NCBI GenBank assembly: GCA_943370385.1
Contig: CALRQT020000007.1
Location: 62,001 to 126,000 of the forward strand
DNA length: 64,000 nt
Origin: BAIKAL-G1 sp943370385
GTDB lineage: Bacteria > Cyanobacteriota > Cyanobacteriia > PCC-6307 > Cyanobiaceae
Reading direction: 5' to 3'
Numbering within the stretch: position 1 is the stretch's first letter; each line of letters starts with the position of its first letter. The notes below the pieces were generated by a model. It saw nothing but the letters and a program-made list of their open reading frames with translations. It was not told where the DNA came from and did not search any database. The position numbers and the translations under genes are program-made. Of this stretch, positions 23,540 to 31,873 are shown piece after piece.

Positions 23540-23586
23540 TCTCCCCAGGCATGCAGATGGTGCTAGTTACAAGTCCCCTGGGGAGA
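23540..23586 (-). promoter_or_regulatory. 10-bp perfect stem between nadM and nadV
   Basis: TCTCCCCAGG and CCTGGGGAGA (23540-23549 and 23577-23586) pair perfectly around a 27-nt loop, starting directly at the nadM stop codon (23587-23589). No T run follows, so I read it as an intercistronic mRNA structure (processing, attenuation or partial termination) rather than a plain terminator. Confidence 0.5.
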
Positions 23587-24603
23587 TCAGATCCGGGAGA
23601 TGAAGTGCTGGATGATCTGCACGTGATCCTCGAAGAAGGTGTCTTCGTGGGCGTAGATGTCAGCCAGGGGCATCCAGAAGGCTTTCTCGGCGTCATCGCC
23701 ACCGCGAACAGACGGCAACGGGCCGGCCTTGAGCTGGATCAGGAAGGCGTGGGTGATCACCCGGCCGCGCTGGGAACGCCCCGGGGCATCGAAGACATGG
23801 CGATCAACGATCGACCCCTCGAGCACTGGTTTGGGCACCTTGAGACCGGTCTCTTCCCGCAGTTCCCGAACCATCCCCTCAATCACCTGCTCCTGCTGGT
23901 TGAGATAGCCGCCGGGTAGGGCGATCAAGCCCTGTCCGGGCCGCACGCGGCGACGCACCACAAGCACGTGGCCGGACTGGACCACCACCGCATCGGTGGT
24001 CACAAAGGTGGGCGGATAGGGCGCTACCGCCCAGATCTCGCGGTAGGAGCGGATGTAATCGGCCTCCTGGGCCAGCCAGCGGTAGCGGCCGGTTTGGCGG
24101 TAGTTGCCCAGGATGGTGCCGATCGCTGCCGGCACCTGGCTGGACCAATCCTCGTCCGCGCTGTCAGAGAAATAGGCTTCGCGAATGGCGCTGGAGTGGA
24201 TAGCCTCGCGCATCGCCACTTCCTCAAAGTCCCACTGGGGGAAAAGTTCGAGATAGTAACTGCTGCGGTCCTTGCGGTGCCCAACCAGCAGCACGCTGTC
24301 GTCCTCGTCGGTGGCTGCGAGCACTTTTTGCTGGACTTCTGCAAGCCAGAGATTGTCGGAATAGAGGTGATCTCGGATCGGGATCAGCTCTACCCGCCGC
24401 TGCAGATCAGAGGGAAGGGAGGCGCGAATCATCTCCTGACGTTCCTCACTGCTCCAGGGGTTGCGGGTGTCAAGCGCGCAGCGGTGACTGCCCAGGAGGA
24501 TGAGAAGCCGATCGGCCTTGGCTAAAGCCGATTCGAGTAAAAAAAGGTGCCCCAAGTGGAAGGGCTGAAACCGTCCGATTAGGACAGCTACGTCATGTTT
24601 CAT
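23587..24603 (-). CDS. nadM: Bifunctional NMN adenylyltransferase / Nudix hydrolase
   Basis: The N-terminal domain condenses NMN and ATP to NAD; the C-terminal Nudix domain hydrolyses ADP-ribose-type nucleotides. The 338-residue protein shows GRFQPFHLGH (nucleotidyltransferase HxGH) at residues 11-20, the second motif HSSAIREAYF, and a complete Nudix box (GGYLNQQEQVIEGM then REETG). Same architecture as the Synechocystis slr0787 protein. ATG at 24603, followed downstream by nadV: together a compact nicotinamide-salvage operon. Confidence 0.95.
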   Translation of the reverse strand: MKHDVAVLIGRFQPFHLGHLFLLESALAKADRLLILLGSHRCALDTRNPWSSEERQEMIRASLPSDLQRRVELIPIRDHLYSDNLWLAEVQQKVLAATDEDDSVLLVGHRKDRSSYYLELFPQWDFEEVAMREAIHSSAIREAYFSDSADEDWSSQVPAAIGTILGNYRQTGRYRWLAQEADYIRSYREIWAVAPYPPTFVTTDAVVVQSGHVLVVRRRVRPGQGLIALPGGYLNQQEQVIEGMVRELREETGLKVPKPVLEGSIVDRHVFDAPGRSQRGRVITHAFLIQLKAGPLPSVRGGDDAEKAFWMPLADIYAHEDTFFEDHVQIIQHFISRI

Positions 24604-24610
24604 GGTGACC

Positions 24611-24942
24611 TCAGAATCCCTGAGATGAAGCCCGCCTCAACGGCAAGTCATTAGATCGTAAGGGCCCGCAGCCAGGTTGTCTAGCGATCCCCTCGAACCA
24701 ACTGGGCCCCGAGTCAAGACAGCCGTACTTCTTGAGGACGATGCGCCATCGCCCCAAATCCAAGGGCAAAAGATCCATCGCCCACAGATTCCGACGCCCA
24801 CGGCCCTCCAGCGCATGTAGTGCAGCGGATTCCAGCCTGATCGTCTAAACCGGCGGGCCAGGGCTGAGAGGGCCTGCTCTCCAAAGCCTGCCTCGATCAG
24901 GCTGGCTTCCATGGCGGCGACGGCCTCGGAGCTCGGCAGCAT
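24611..24942 (-). pseudogene. Probable frameshifted hypothetical gene upstream of nadM
   Basis: Two adjoining minus-strand frames look coding. The first starts at the ATG at 24942 (LPSSEAVAAMEASLIEAGFG, then LARRFRRSGWNPLHYMRW) and then turns into Trp/Cys/Ser-rich noise. The second, in another frame, is protein-like from about 24815 (LESAALHALEGRGRRNLWAM, then LGRWRIVLKKYGCLDSG) and ends at a TGA at 24611, 7 bp before nadM. One small indel would join them. I recognise no family. It could also be a separate 55-aa gene starting at the ATG at 24778. Confidence 0.35.
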
Positions 24943-25170
24943 TCAATCCTGGGGCGCAGCAGCGCCGATGGCAATCCCGAGATCTTTCCGGTGAAGGGCG
25001 AGTTTGAACCCCAAGGGGAAGCGGCCTTCAAGCATCGCTAACGGACGGTTGTCCAGGGCCCAGCAGCCCGACCCGCCGGGGCGTTGGGCCGCCACGACAA
25101 ATTCCATGGGTAGTCCCGGGTGCTCGCCGAAAGCCATTGCTTCTGCCACGGCCGCGGAGCTGCCAGCCAC
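24943..25170 (-). CDS. Hypothetical protein, possibly N-terminally truncated
   Basis: A 75-residue frame from a GTG at 25170 (ATG at 25137 is an alternative). The central part, GLPMEFVVAAQRPGGSG then ALDNRPLAMLEGRFPLGFKL and HRKDLGIAIGAAAP, has the look of conserved coding sequence, but I do not recognise it. The frame stays open to 25224, yet those residues are antisense to the glk remnant, so the natural N-terminus was probably lost. Its stop is directly followed, in the same frame, by the ATG of the next broken gene. Confidence 0.4.
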   Translation of the reverse strand: MAGSSAAVAEAMAFGEHPGLPMEFVVAAQRPGGSGCWALDNRPLAMLEGRFPLGFKLALHRKDLGIAIGAAAPQD

Positions 25171-25194
25171 CAAGATGGGGTTAGGGGCCTTGTC

Positions 25195-25391
25195 CTGCTG
25201 GCCGCAGATCTGGGCGGCACCCAAACACTGCTAGTCACCTGCCAAGTTGACGGCCCAAACGTGATCAACGCGCAATCGGAGCGCTAGGCCTCGGGCCCGT
25301 GGCCCGATTTCATCGCCCTAGTGCCCCCGTCCTGGCGGTTTGCCAGGTTCACCGAACGCCGGCTGCCTTGCCGTCACCGAGCCCGGATGGT
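25195..25391 (+). pseudogene. glk: Decayed fragment of a second glucokinase gene
   Basis: The sequence aligns, with only a few single-base indels near its end, to codons 5-70 of the intact glk at 14939. Its translation begins LLAADLGGTQTLLVTC, keeping the DLGGT phosphate-binding motif, and hits a TAG after AQSER; further matches such as GCCTCGGGCC and TGGCCCGATTTCA follow. The rest of the gene is missing. Divergence is substantial, so this is an old copy or an allele from a relative rather than a fresh duplication. It lies 108 bp before thrB and marks the right edge of the island. Confidence 0.85.
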
Positions 25392-25498
25392 GTTGGCCTG
25401 AACCGGCTCAGGGGCGTAGCCAGGCCAACCCACACCCCCGCCACCGGCTCGGCTGCCGTCCCAGGGGGTGGGACACTGAACCTAGAAGTAAGGATTCC

Positions 25499-26437
25499 AT
25501 GGTGCGCCCCGACATCGGAGAGGGGGTTGTGGTCGATGTTCCAGCCACCACAGCCAACCTCGGTCCGGGATTTGATTGCCTGGGCGCCGCGCTGGAACTG
25601 AACAACCGCTTTGAGTTGCGAAGTATCGAAGGTGACCAGGAACGGTTCGACCTAATCATTGAAGGCAGTGAGGGCTCCCACCTGCGCGGCGGTCCGGACA
25701 ACCTGGTGTATCGGGCCGCCCAGCGGGTTTGGAAAGAGGCGGGCGTGCAGCCGATGGCGATTGAGGCCCGGGTGCGCCTGGGGGTGCCGCCGGCCCGGGG
25801 CCTGGGCAGCAGCGCCACGGCAATCGTGGCCGGCCTGATCGGCGCCAACGCCCTGATCGGCGAACCCCTCAGCCGCGAAAAATTACTGGAACTGGCGATT
25901 GACATTGAGGGCCACCCGGACAATGTGGTGCCCTCCCTGCTGGGCGGCCTCTGCATGACCGCCAAGGCCGCCTCCCACCGCTGGCGGGTGGTGCGCTGCG
26001 AGTGGTCACCGGAGGTGAAGGTGGTGGTGGCGATCCCGGCCATTCGCCTGGCCACCAGCGAGGCCCGGCGGGTGATGCCCAAGCTGATCTCCGTGGCCGA
26101 TGCGGTGGTCAACCTGGGCTCCCTCACCCTGCTGCTGCAGGGGCTGCGCACCGGCAATGGCGACCTGATCGCCGATGGCATGCACGACCGCATCCATGAG
26201 CCCTACCGCTGGGGCCTGATCCAGGGGGGCCAACAGGTGCGGCGGGCCGCCCTAGAGGCCGGTGCCTGGGGCTGTGTGATCAGCGGCGCCGGCCCGAGCC
26301 TGATGGCCCTGAGCTGCGAAGCCCAGGCCCAGGCCGTCAGCCGGGCCATGGTTCGGGCCTGGGAATCGGAAGGCGTCGCCTCCCGCTCCGAGGTCCTGCC
26401 CCTGCAGCAAACCGGTAGCCACTGGCGCGCCCTCTGA
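25499..26437 (+). CDS. thrB: Homoserine kinase
   Basis: GHMP kinase that phosphorylates homoserine on the way to threonine. The 312-residue product from the ATG at 25499 begins with GEGVVVDVPATTANLGPGFD, and the ATP-binding GHMP motif is PPARGLGSSATAIVAGLIG; the C-terminal GHMP signature SGAGPSLMALS is present. The frame is open upstream to 25340 but that part is the glk remnant region. GGA precedes the ATG by a few bases (AAGGATTCC). Followed by ndhD after 159 bp. Confidence 0.96.
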   Translation: MVRPDIGEGVVVDVPATTANLGPGFDCLGAALELNNRFELRSIEGDQERFDLIIEGSEGSHLRGGPDNLVYRAAQRVWKEAGVQPMAIEARVRLGVPPARGLGSSATAIVAGLIGANALIGEPLSREKLLELAIDIEGHPDNVVPSLLGGLCMTAKAASHRWRVVRCEWSPEVKVVVAIPAIRLATSEARRVMPKLISVADAVVNLGSLTLLLQGLRTGNGDLIADGMHDRIHEPYRWGLIQGGQQVRRAALEAGAWGCVISGAGPSLMALSCEAQAQAVSRAMVRAWESEGVASRSEVLPLQQTGSHWRAL

Positions 26438-26596
26438 GATCCGGGCCGTCCTGGCTAGCGCCCAGGCCGCCAAGCACCCGGCCTGGGCCCCTGCACTGAA
26501 CTGAGTAAAAAGACTCAAACTGATAGATTGTTACCATCTTGGGGATGGAGCTGGGACGCAGCCCACCTTCACGTCTCCCTGTAGGCCAGTTGTGTG

Positions 26597-28171
26597 ATGG
26601 ACGCGAATTTGCCCCTGTCGGCCGCGTCCTCCCTATCTGGCAATTGGCCCTGGTTAAGCCTGATTTGTCTGCTACCGGCCGCGATGGCGCCGGTACTGAT
26701 GCTGCTCCCCGGCGACTCCAACGATCCCCGCCTGCCCCGCACCATCGCCCTGGGTGTGCTGCTGGCCGATCTGCTGCTGATGGTCTGGGTGTTCAGCCAG
26801 CGCTTCGATGGCTCCAGCAGCGCCCTGCAACTGGTGGAGCGGGTGCCCTGGCTGCCCTCCCTGGGCTTGGAGTGGTCCCTGGCGGCCGATGGCCTTTCGG
26901 CGCCCTTGGTGGTGCTCTCAGGTCTGGTGACCCTGCTCTCGGTGGCGGCCAGCTGGAACATCCACCAAAAAACCAGGCTCTACTTCGCCCTGTTACTGCT
27001 CCAGGCCTCGGCCCAGGCCCTGGTGTTTCTCTCCCAGGACTTCCTGCTGTTTTTCCTCTCCTGGGAACTGGAGCTGGTGCCGGTCTATCTCCTGATTGCA
27101 ATCTGGGGAGGGACCCAGCGCCAATACGCGGCCACCAAGTTCATTCTCTACACGGCCACCGCTTCGCTGCTGATCCTGCTCAGCGGCCTGGCCCTGGCCC
27201 TCTCCGGCGACCATTTCACCCTCAACCTGTCGGAATTGGCGGCCCGCTCCCCGGGGGGCACCTTTGGCCTGCTCTGTTATCTGGGCTTCCTCATCGGTTT
27301 CGGCGTCAAGCTGCCGATGTTCCCCCTGCACACCTGGTTGCCTGACGCCCACGGCGAGGCCAATGCCCCGGTGTCCATGCTGCTGGCGGGGGTGTTGCTG
27401 AAGATGGGCGGCTACGCCCTCCTGCGCTTCAACGTGCAAATGCTGCCGGAGGCCCATGTGCAATTAGCGCCGGCCCTGATTGTGCTTGGGATTGTCAATA
27501 TTGTTTATGGAGCCCTCAATGCCTTTGCCCAGGACAACGTTAAACGCAGGATTGCCTGTAGCTCAGTAAGCCATATGGGCTTTGTGTTGCTGGGTATCGG
27601 GGCCGTCGACAGCCTGGGGCTCAGTGGCGCCATGCTGCAAATGATCAGCCATGGCCTGATTGCCGCCGCCATGTTCTTTGTCACTGGCGTGTTCTACGAA
27701 CGCACCAAAACCCTCTCGATTCCCAACATGGGCGGCCTGGCCAAGGTGCTGCCGATCACCTTCGCCTTCTTCCTGGCCAGCTCCCTGGCCTCCCTAGCCC
27801 TGCCGGGCATGAGTGGCTTCGTCAGCGAAATCACCGTCTTTCTCGGGGTCACCAGCAACGACGCCTTCACCGTGCCCTTCCGGATCATTGCGGTGGTGTT
27901 GGCGGCGATCGGCCTGGTGCTGACGCCCATGTATTTGCTGTCCCTCTGCCGCCGGGTCTTCTTTGGCCCCCGGATTCCGGCCCTGGCCGTGGTGGGTGAC
28001 ATGAAGCCGCGGGAGTTGGTGATTGGCCTGTGCCTCTTGGTGCCCACCCTCACGATCGGCTTTTGGCCCCGGATAGCCATCGACTTCTACGAAGCCAGCA
28101 CCACTGCCCTAGCCAGTGATCTGGCCCGCCACAGCCTGGTGGCCCTGGGCCGGCTTCCCGCCCTCGGCTGA
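26597..28171 (+). CDS. ndhD: NAD(P)H-quinone oxidoreductase chain 4 (NdhD)
   Basis: Antiporter-like membrane subunit of the cyanobacterial NDH-1 complex, used for cyclic electron flow and respiration. The 524-residue protein has about 14 helices; LSWELELVPVYLLI carries the conserved Glu of TM5, GVKLPMFPLHTWLPDAHGEA is the family signature, and KRRIACSSVSHMGF is the usual TM9-10 loop. I start at the ATG at 26597; a GTG directly in front is also possible. Whether it is the D1 or D2 (respiratory/cyclic) type cannot be decided here. Confidence 0.95.
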   Translation: MDANLPLSAASSLSGNWPWLSLICLLPAAMAPVLMLLPGDSNDPRLPRTIALGVLLADLLLMVWVFSQRFDGSSSALQLVERVPWLPSLGLEWSLAADGLSAPLVVLSGLVTLLSVAASWNIHQKTRLYFALLLLQASAQALVFLSQDFLLFFLSWELELVPVYLLIAIWGGTQRQYAATKFILYTATASLLILLSGLALALSGDHFTLNLSELAARSPGGTFGLLCYLGFLIGFGVKLPMFPLHTWLPDAHGEANAPVSMLLAGVLLKMGGYALLRFNVQMLPEAHVQLAPALIVLGIVNIVYGALNAFAQDNVKRRIACSSVSHMGFVLLGIGAVDSLGLSGAMLQMISHGLIAAAMFFVTGVFYERTKTLSIPNMGGLAKVLPITFAFFLASSLASLALPGMSGFVSEITVFLGVTSNDAFTVPFRIIAVVLAAIGLVLTPMYLLSLCRRVFFGPRIPALAVVGDMKPRELVIGLCLLVPTLTIGFWPRIAIDFYEASTTALASDLARHSLVALGRLPALG

Positions 28172-28224
28172 ACCACGCCGCTTTCAGACTTCAGGTGAAA
28201 TAGGGGCAGTCCTGGCCCCATCCG

Positions 28225-30510
28225 ATGAACGGCAGTCCCACGGTTACGGCTCCCCTGTTGGTGGGGGAGGGCCTGCCCGCCTTTGGGGCGATTACGGCGG
28301 CCCAGGTTGAGGAGCACATTCCTGAACTGCTCTCGCTCCTGAACGGCGAGCTCGATGCCCTCGAAGCGCTGCTCTCCCAAGCCCTGGCCGCAGGCCGCCT
28401 ACTCGATTGGGCCGAAGTGATGGACCCGCTGCAACGGCTCGGCGAGCAGCTGCGCTGGAGCTGGGGCGTGGTTGGCCACCTCAATGGCGTCTGCAACAGC
28501 CCGGAGCTGCGGCTCGCCCATGCCAGCCAGCAGGCGGCGGTGGTGGAATTCGGCAGCCGGGCCGGCCAGAGCCAGGCGATTTTCCGGGCCCTGCAAACCC
28601 TCGAGCGCCAGCACCAGGCCGCCCATCCCGGCGCCCCGGGCCTGCTTGATCCCACCCAGCAGCGGATCCTGGCGGCGGAACTGCGGGACATGCAACTGCG
28701 GGGCGTGGGCCTGGAGGGGGAGGTGCAGGCCGCCTTCAACCAGGCCAGCCAGGAGCTGGCCGAGCTCTCCACCCGGTTTAGTAACCAGGTGCTCGATGCC
28801 ACCAACGGCTGGACCCTGACCCTGGATGATCCGGCCCAAACCGACGGCCTACCAACCAGCCTCAAGGACCAACTGGCCCAGGCGGCCCGCGCCGCCGACC
28901 TCAAGGCCGCCGATGGTGCCGAGCCCAGCTCCGAGGCCGGCCCCTGGCTGCTGGGCCTGGACATGCCCCGCTACGCCCCCTTCCTCAAGTACAGCCGCAA
29001 CCGCGCCCTGCGCGAGCAGCTCTACCGCGCCCATGTCAGCCGGGCCTCCGGCCAGGGCGAGGCCGCCGATGCCAGGAGCAATACCAGCAGCACTGCCAGC
29101 ACCAACGAAACCCCCAAGGCGGGCCCGCTCAATAACTGGCCCCTGATCGAAAGGATCCTCACCCTGCGGGGCGACCAGGCCCGCCGGCTGGGCTTTGCCA
29201 ACTGGGCCGAAGTGAGCCTGTCCGCCAAGATGGCCGACTCGGTGACCAGCGTCGAGGCCCTGCTGGAGGAGCTGCGCGCCGCGGCCTTCCCCATGGCCGA
29301 GGTGGAACTGGACCAGCTGCGCCAGTGCGCCGCCCGCCACGGCGCCCCCGAAGCCAGCGACCTGCAGCCCTGGGATGTGAGCTTCTGGGCCGAGGTGTTG
29401 CGCCAGGAGAGCTTCTCGCTCGATAGCGAAGCCCTGCGGCCCTACTTCCCCCTGCCGGCGGTGCTGGAGGGCTTGTTTGCCCTCTGCGGCCGCCTGTTTG
29501 GCATCCGCATCGAGGCCGCCGATGGCCAGGCCCCGATCTGGCATCCCGACGTGCGCTTCTTCCGGGTGCTCGAGGCCAGTGGTGGGGCGGCATCCGCAGC
29601 CGACCAGGCCCCTCAGCCCGGTGCGCCCCAAGCCCCCTCAGCCGGGACCGGCCAACCAATCGCCGCCTTTTACCTCGACCCCTATAGCCGTCCCGGCAGC
29701 AAGCGCGGTGGCGCCTGGATGGACGAATGCCTGGTGCGCTCCCTGGGCCCCGATGGCATACCGGTGTTGCCCGTGGCCTACCTGATCTGCAACCAGAGCC
29801 CGCCGGTGGGGGACAGCCCGAGCCTGATGACCTTCGAAGAGGTGGAAACCCTGTTCCACGAGTTCGGCCACGGTCTCCAGCACATGCTCACCACCGTGGA
29901 TCGGCCCCAGGCCGCCGGCATCAACAACGTGGAATGGGACGCGGTGGAACTCCCGAGCCAGTTCATGGAGAACTGGTGCTACGACCGGGCCACCCTGCTG
30001 GGCATGGCCCGCCACTGGCAGAGCGGCGAGCCCCTACCCGAGGCTGAGTTCGCCAAGTTGCAGGCGGCCCGCACCTTCATGGGTGGGTCGGCCACCCTGC
30101 GCCAGGTCCACCTGGCCCTCACCGACCTGCGCCTCCACAGCGAATGGTCCCCGGACTGCGGTGAGACCCCTGAGCAGCTGCGCCGCCGCATCGCCACCAC
30201 CACCACGGTGCTCGCCCCGATCGACGCCGATGCGTTCCTCTGTTCCTTCGGCCACATCTTTGCCGGTGGCTATGCGGCCGGCTACTACGCCTACAAGTGG
30301 GCCGAAGTGCTCAGCGCCGATGCCTTTAGCGCCTTTGAAGATGGCGGCCTGGAGAATGAAACCCAGATCCAGGCCACGGGTCGCCGTTTCCGCGACACCG
30401 TGCTCAGCCTGGGCGGCAGCCGCAGCCCGGCCGAAGTGTTTGAGGCCTTCCGCGGTCGCCAGCCCTCCACCGAGGCCCTAATCCGCCACTCCGGCCTAGT
30501 GCCCGCCTGA
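28225..30510 (+). CDS. prlC: Oligopeptidase A-type M3 metallopeptidase
   Basis: Cytoplasmic zinc peptidase degrading short peptides. The 761-residue length is slightly above average because of two low-complexity inserts, one near residue 285 (Ser/Thr/Asn-rich) and one near residue 455 (Ala/Gln/Pro-rich). The zinc motif is FHEFGHGLQH (H545-E-F-G-H549), followed by the third ligand region WDAVELPSQFMENW. The ATG at 28225 is well placed 53 bp after ndhD. Convergent with the lipase-like gene, with a hairpin between. Confidence 0.94.
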   Translation: MNGSPTVTAPLLVGEGLPAFGAITAAQVEEHIPELLSLLNGELDALEALLSQALAAGRLLDWAEVMDPLQRLGEQLRWSWGVVGHLNGVCNSPELRLAHASQQAAVVEFGSRAGQSQAIFRALQTLERQHQAAHPGAPGLLDPTQQRILAAELRDMQLRGVGLEGEVQAAFNQASQELAELSTRFSNQVLDATNGWTLTLDDPAQTDGLPTSLKDQLAQAARAADLKAADGAEPSSEAGPWLLGLDMPRYAPFLKYSRNRALREQLYRAHVSRASGQGEAADARSNTSSTASTNETPKAGPLNNWPLIERILTLRGDQARRLGFANWAEVSLSAKMADSVTSVEALLEELRAAAFPMAEVELDQLRQCAARHGAPEASDLQPWDVSFWAEVLRQESFSLDSEALRPYFPLPAVLEGLFALCGRLFGIRIEAADGQAPIWHPDVRFFRVLEASGGAASAADQAPQPGAPQAPSAGTGQPIAAFYLDPYSRPGSKRGGAWMDECLVRSLGPDGIPVLPVAYLICNQSPPVGDSPSLMTFEEVETLFHEFGHGLQHMLTTVDRPQAAGINNVEWDAVELPSQFMENWCYDRATLLGMARHWQSGEPLPEAEFAKLQAARTFMGGSATLRQVHLALTDLRLHSEWSPDCGETPEQLRRRIATTTTVLAPIDADAFLCSFGHIFAGGYAAGYYAYKWAEVLSADAFSAFEDGGLENETQIQATGRRFRDTVLSLGGSRSPAEVFEAFRGRQPSTEALIRHSGLVPA

Positions 30511-30516
30511 TGGATC

Positions 30517-30540
30517 CAGGGGCGTTCCAGGTGGCCCCTG
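30517..30540. terminator. Hairpin between convergent prlC and hydrolase genes
   Basis: CAGGGGC and GCCCCTG (30517-30523, 30534-30540) pair around a 10-nt loop in the 33-bp convergent gap. There is no T run, so efficiency as an intrinsic terminator is doubtful. Confidence 0.4.
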
Positions 30541-30543
30541 CCG

Positions 30544-31170
30544 TCAAGGCACCAGCAGATCAGCCACGATCGGGCCTAAGGCCTGGGGGTTGATGATCAG
30601 ATCCTTGTGGGCCAGCACTGGCAAGGCCCGCACCGACCCCACCGGCAACACCCCCCGCCAGGGGGGGATCACCATCTGATCGGTGCGGCAGTAGTAGCTG
30701 TGGCACTCGATCCCCTCGAGGACGGTGAAATCGCCATTGAGCTGGCGCAGCAAGGGACTACCCAGCTTCATGTCGGCCACCGTGGGCAGCCACCATCGGG
30801 GCCAGGGCTGGGCCGTGAGGGTGCCCCGCTGGGGGCTGCCCACACTGAAGAACCGGCGGGTGCGGCGGTGGCCGCCCAGCAGTTGGATCCAGATGCGGCC
30901 GATCACCCCTCCCATCGAAAACCCCAGCAGGTCAATCGGTTGTCCTGGGGCAAAGCTGCTGGCAATGAGTTGATCGAGCTGGGCGGCCATCTCCTCTAGG
31001 GGCCGAAAACCAAGGCCATGGGGGAGGTGGGGGATCAACAGGGGGGCCCGCCGGCCAGCCAGGGCGGTTTCGAGGCGCCCAAAGAGGCGGGGCGTATCCC
31101 AGATGCCATGGACCAGCACCAGGGGAACGGGCGCTGCCAGGGCAGGGCAAGCAGGGGATTCGGGGGGCAC
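30544..31170 (-). CDS. Lipase/esterase-like alpha/beta hydrolase
   Basis: A 208-residue alpha/beta hydrolase. The oxyanion strand is VPLVLVHGIWDTP, the nucleophile elbow is LLGFSMGGVIGR with Ser as nucleophile, and LAHKDLI near the C-terminus supplies the probable catalytic His. Similar proteins in cyanobacteria are annotated as lipase (class 2 or PGAP1-like); the substrate is unknown. No signal peptide is evident from the ATG at 31170. Confidence 0.8.
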   Translation of the reverse strand: MPPESPACPALAAPVPLVLVHGIWDTPRLFGRLETALAGRRAPLLIPHLPHGLGFRPLEEMAAQLDQLIASSFAPGQPIDLLGFSMGGVIGRIWIQLLGGHRRTRRFFSVGSPQRGTLTAQPWPRWWLPTVADMKLGSPLLRQLNGDFTVLEGIECHSYYCRTDQMVIPPWRGVLPVGSVRALPVLAHKDLIINPQALGPIVADLLVP

Positions 31171-31388
31171 GGCGGGCCGGCAGCAGGTCCCTGGTCAACC
31201 AGCACCAGGCCCCATCCAGAGGATCCCGTTGGACCGCCCTGCACGGGTGCCCCGATCATGCCGGGATCCGCCCAGGTCTGACCGCCGACGGGGCGGGTTG
31301 CGGTCCTGCGCCCGTTCCCGTACCCGTTCCGGCGGGGGACCTGCTTGCCCAGCGGGGCGGCCATCCCTGGTGGCCACCCATGGGGGAC
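31171..31388. other. Gene-free GC-rich spacer
   Basis: Between two minus-strand genes. ORFs across it in several frames are Arg/Pro/Gly-rich shadows. I see no RNA gene or clear promoter. Confidence 0.4.
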
Positions 31389-31637
31389 CTAGCTGTGGCG
31401 CAGGTGGGCCATGGCACTGGCCTGCAGCCGGCGGGCCTGGGCATGGCGCTTGGCCCAGGCCTGCACCTGGCCCGCCACATCGCCGCTGTCAAAGGGATCG
31501 GGGTGGCCGATGAGCTGGGCCGACAGGGCCGCCTTAAGGCGTTTCTGGCGCTGGTTAGTTCTGGCCCAGGCCAGGAATTCCGGATCCACCGGATGGAGGG
31601 ACGGGGTCGGGGTCGGGGTCGGGGTCGGGAACGCCAT
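31389..31637 (-). CDS. Small hypothetical protein with Thr-Pro repeat at N-terminus
   Basis: An 82-residue protein, start ATG at 31637. Residues 4-12 are a TPTPTPTPS repeat coded by four GACCCC-type hexamers. The remainder (DPEFLAWARTNQRQKRLKAA, later QVQAWAKRHAQARRLQA) is helical and basic, like a small nucleic-acid- or ribosome-associated protein. Family not recognised; composition and third-position GC agree with a real gene. Confidence 0.5.
   Translation of the reverse strand: MAFPTPTPTPTPSLHPVDPEFLAWARTNQRQKRLKAALSAQLIGHPDPFDSGDVAGQVQAWAKRHAQARRLQASAMAHLRHS
31602..31629. repeat. Hexanucleotide tandem repeat
   Basis: About four and a half copies of CGGGGT in tandem, within the 5' end of the small gene at 31389-31637. 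Unit changes would add or remove Thr-Pro pairs without altering the frame. Confidence 0.8.
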
Positions 31638-31873
31638 GGCAAACCACCTCGAAGGAATCGACTTCCCATATTCTGTAGCCGTTGCTACGAAACCGCTGGT
31701 TGCGACATCAAACTTCGCGCCCGCCGGCGGGCCGGGCTTGGCTAGACGGGCAGGCAGGCCTGGGCTGGCTGGACCGCCAGGGCTAAAGCCAGGCCCACCA
31801 ACCCGGGCGCCAAAGCCACGCCTGGGCGACCAATCCGTTGGAATGGGTCCAGAAACGGCCCTAATAACGCGCG

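Noticed and set aside
25171..25224. N-terminal extension of the hypothetical ORF ending at 24943
   Set aside because: These codons are the reverse complement of the glk remnant, so they are unlikely to be original coding sequence.
31602..31629. Short tandem repeat as a CRISPR-like array
   Set aside because: Unit of six bases with no spacers and no cas genes; a simple sequence repeat.
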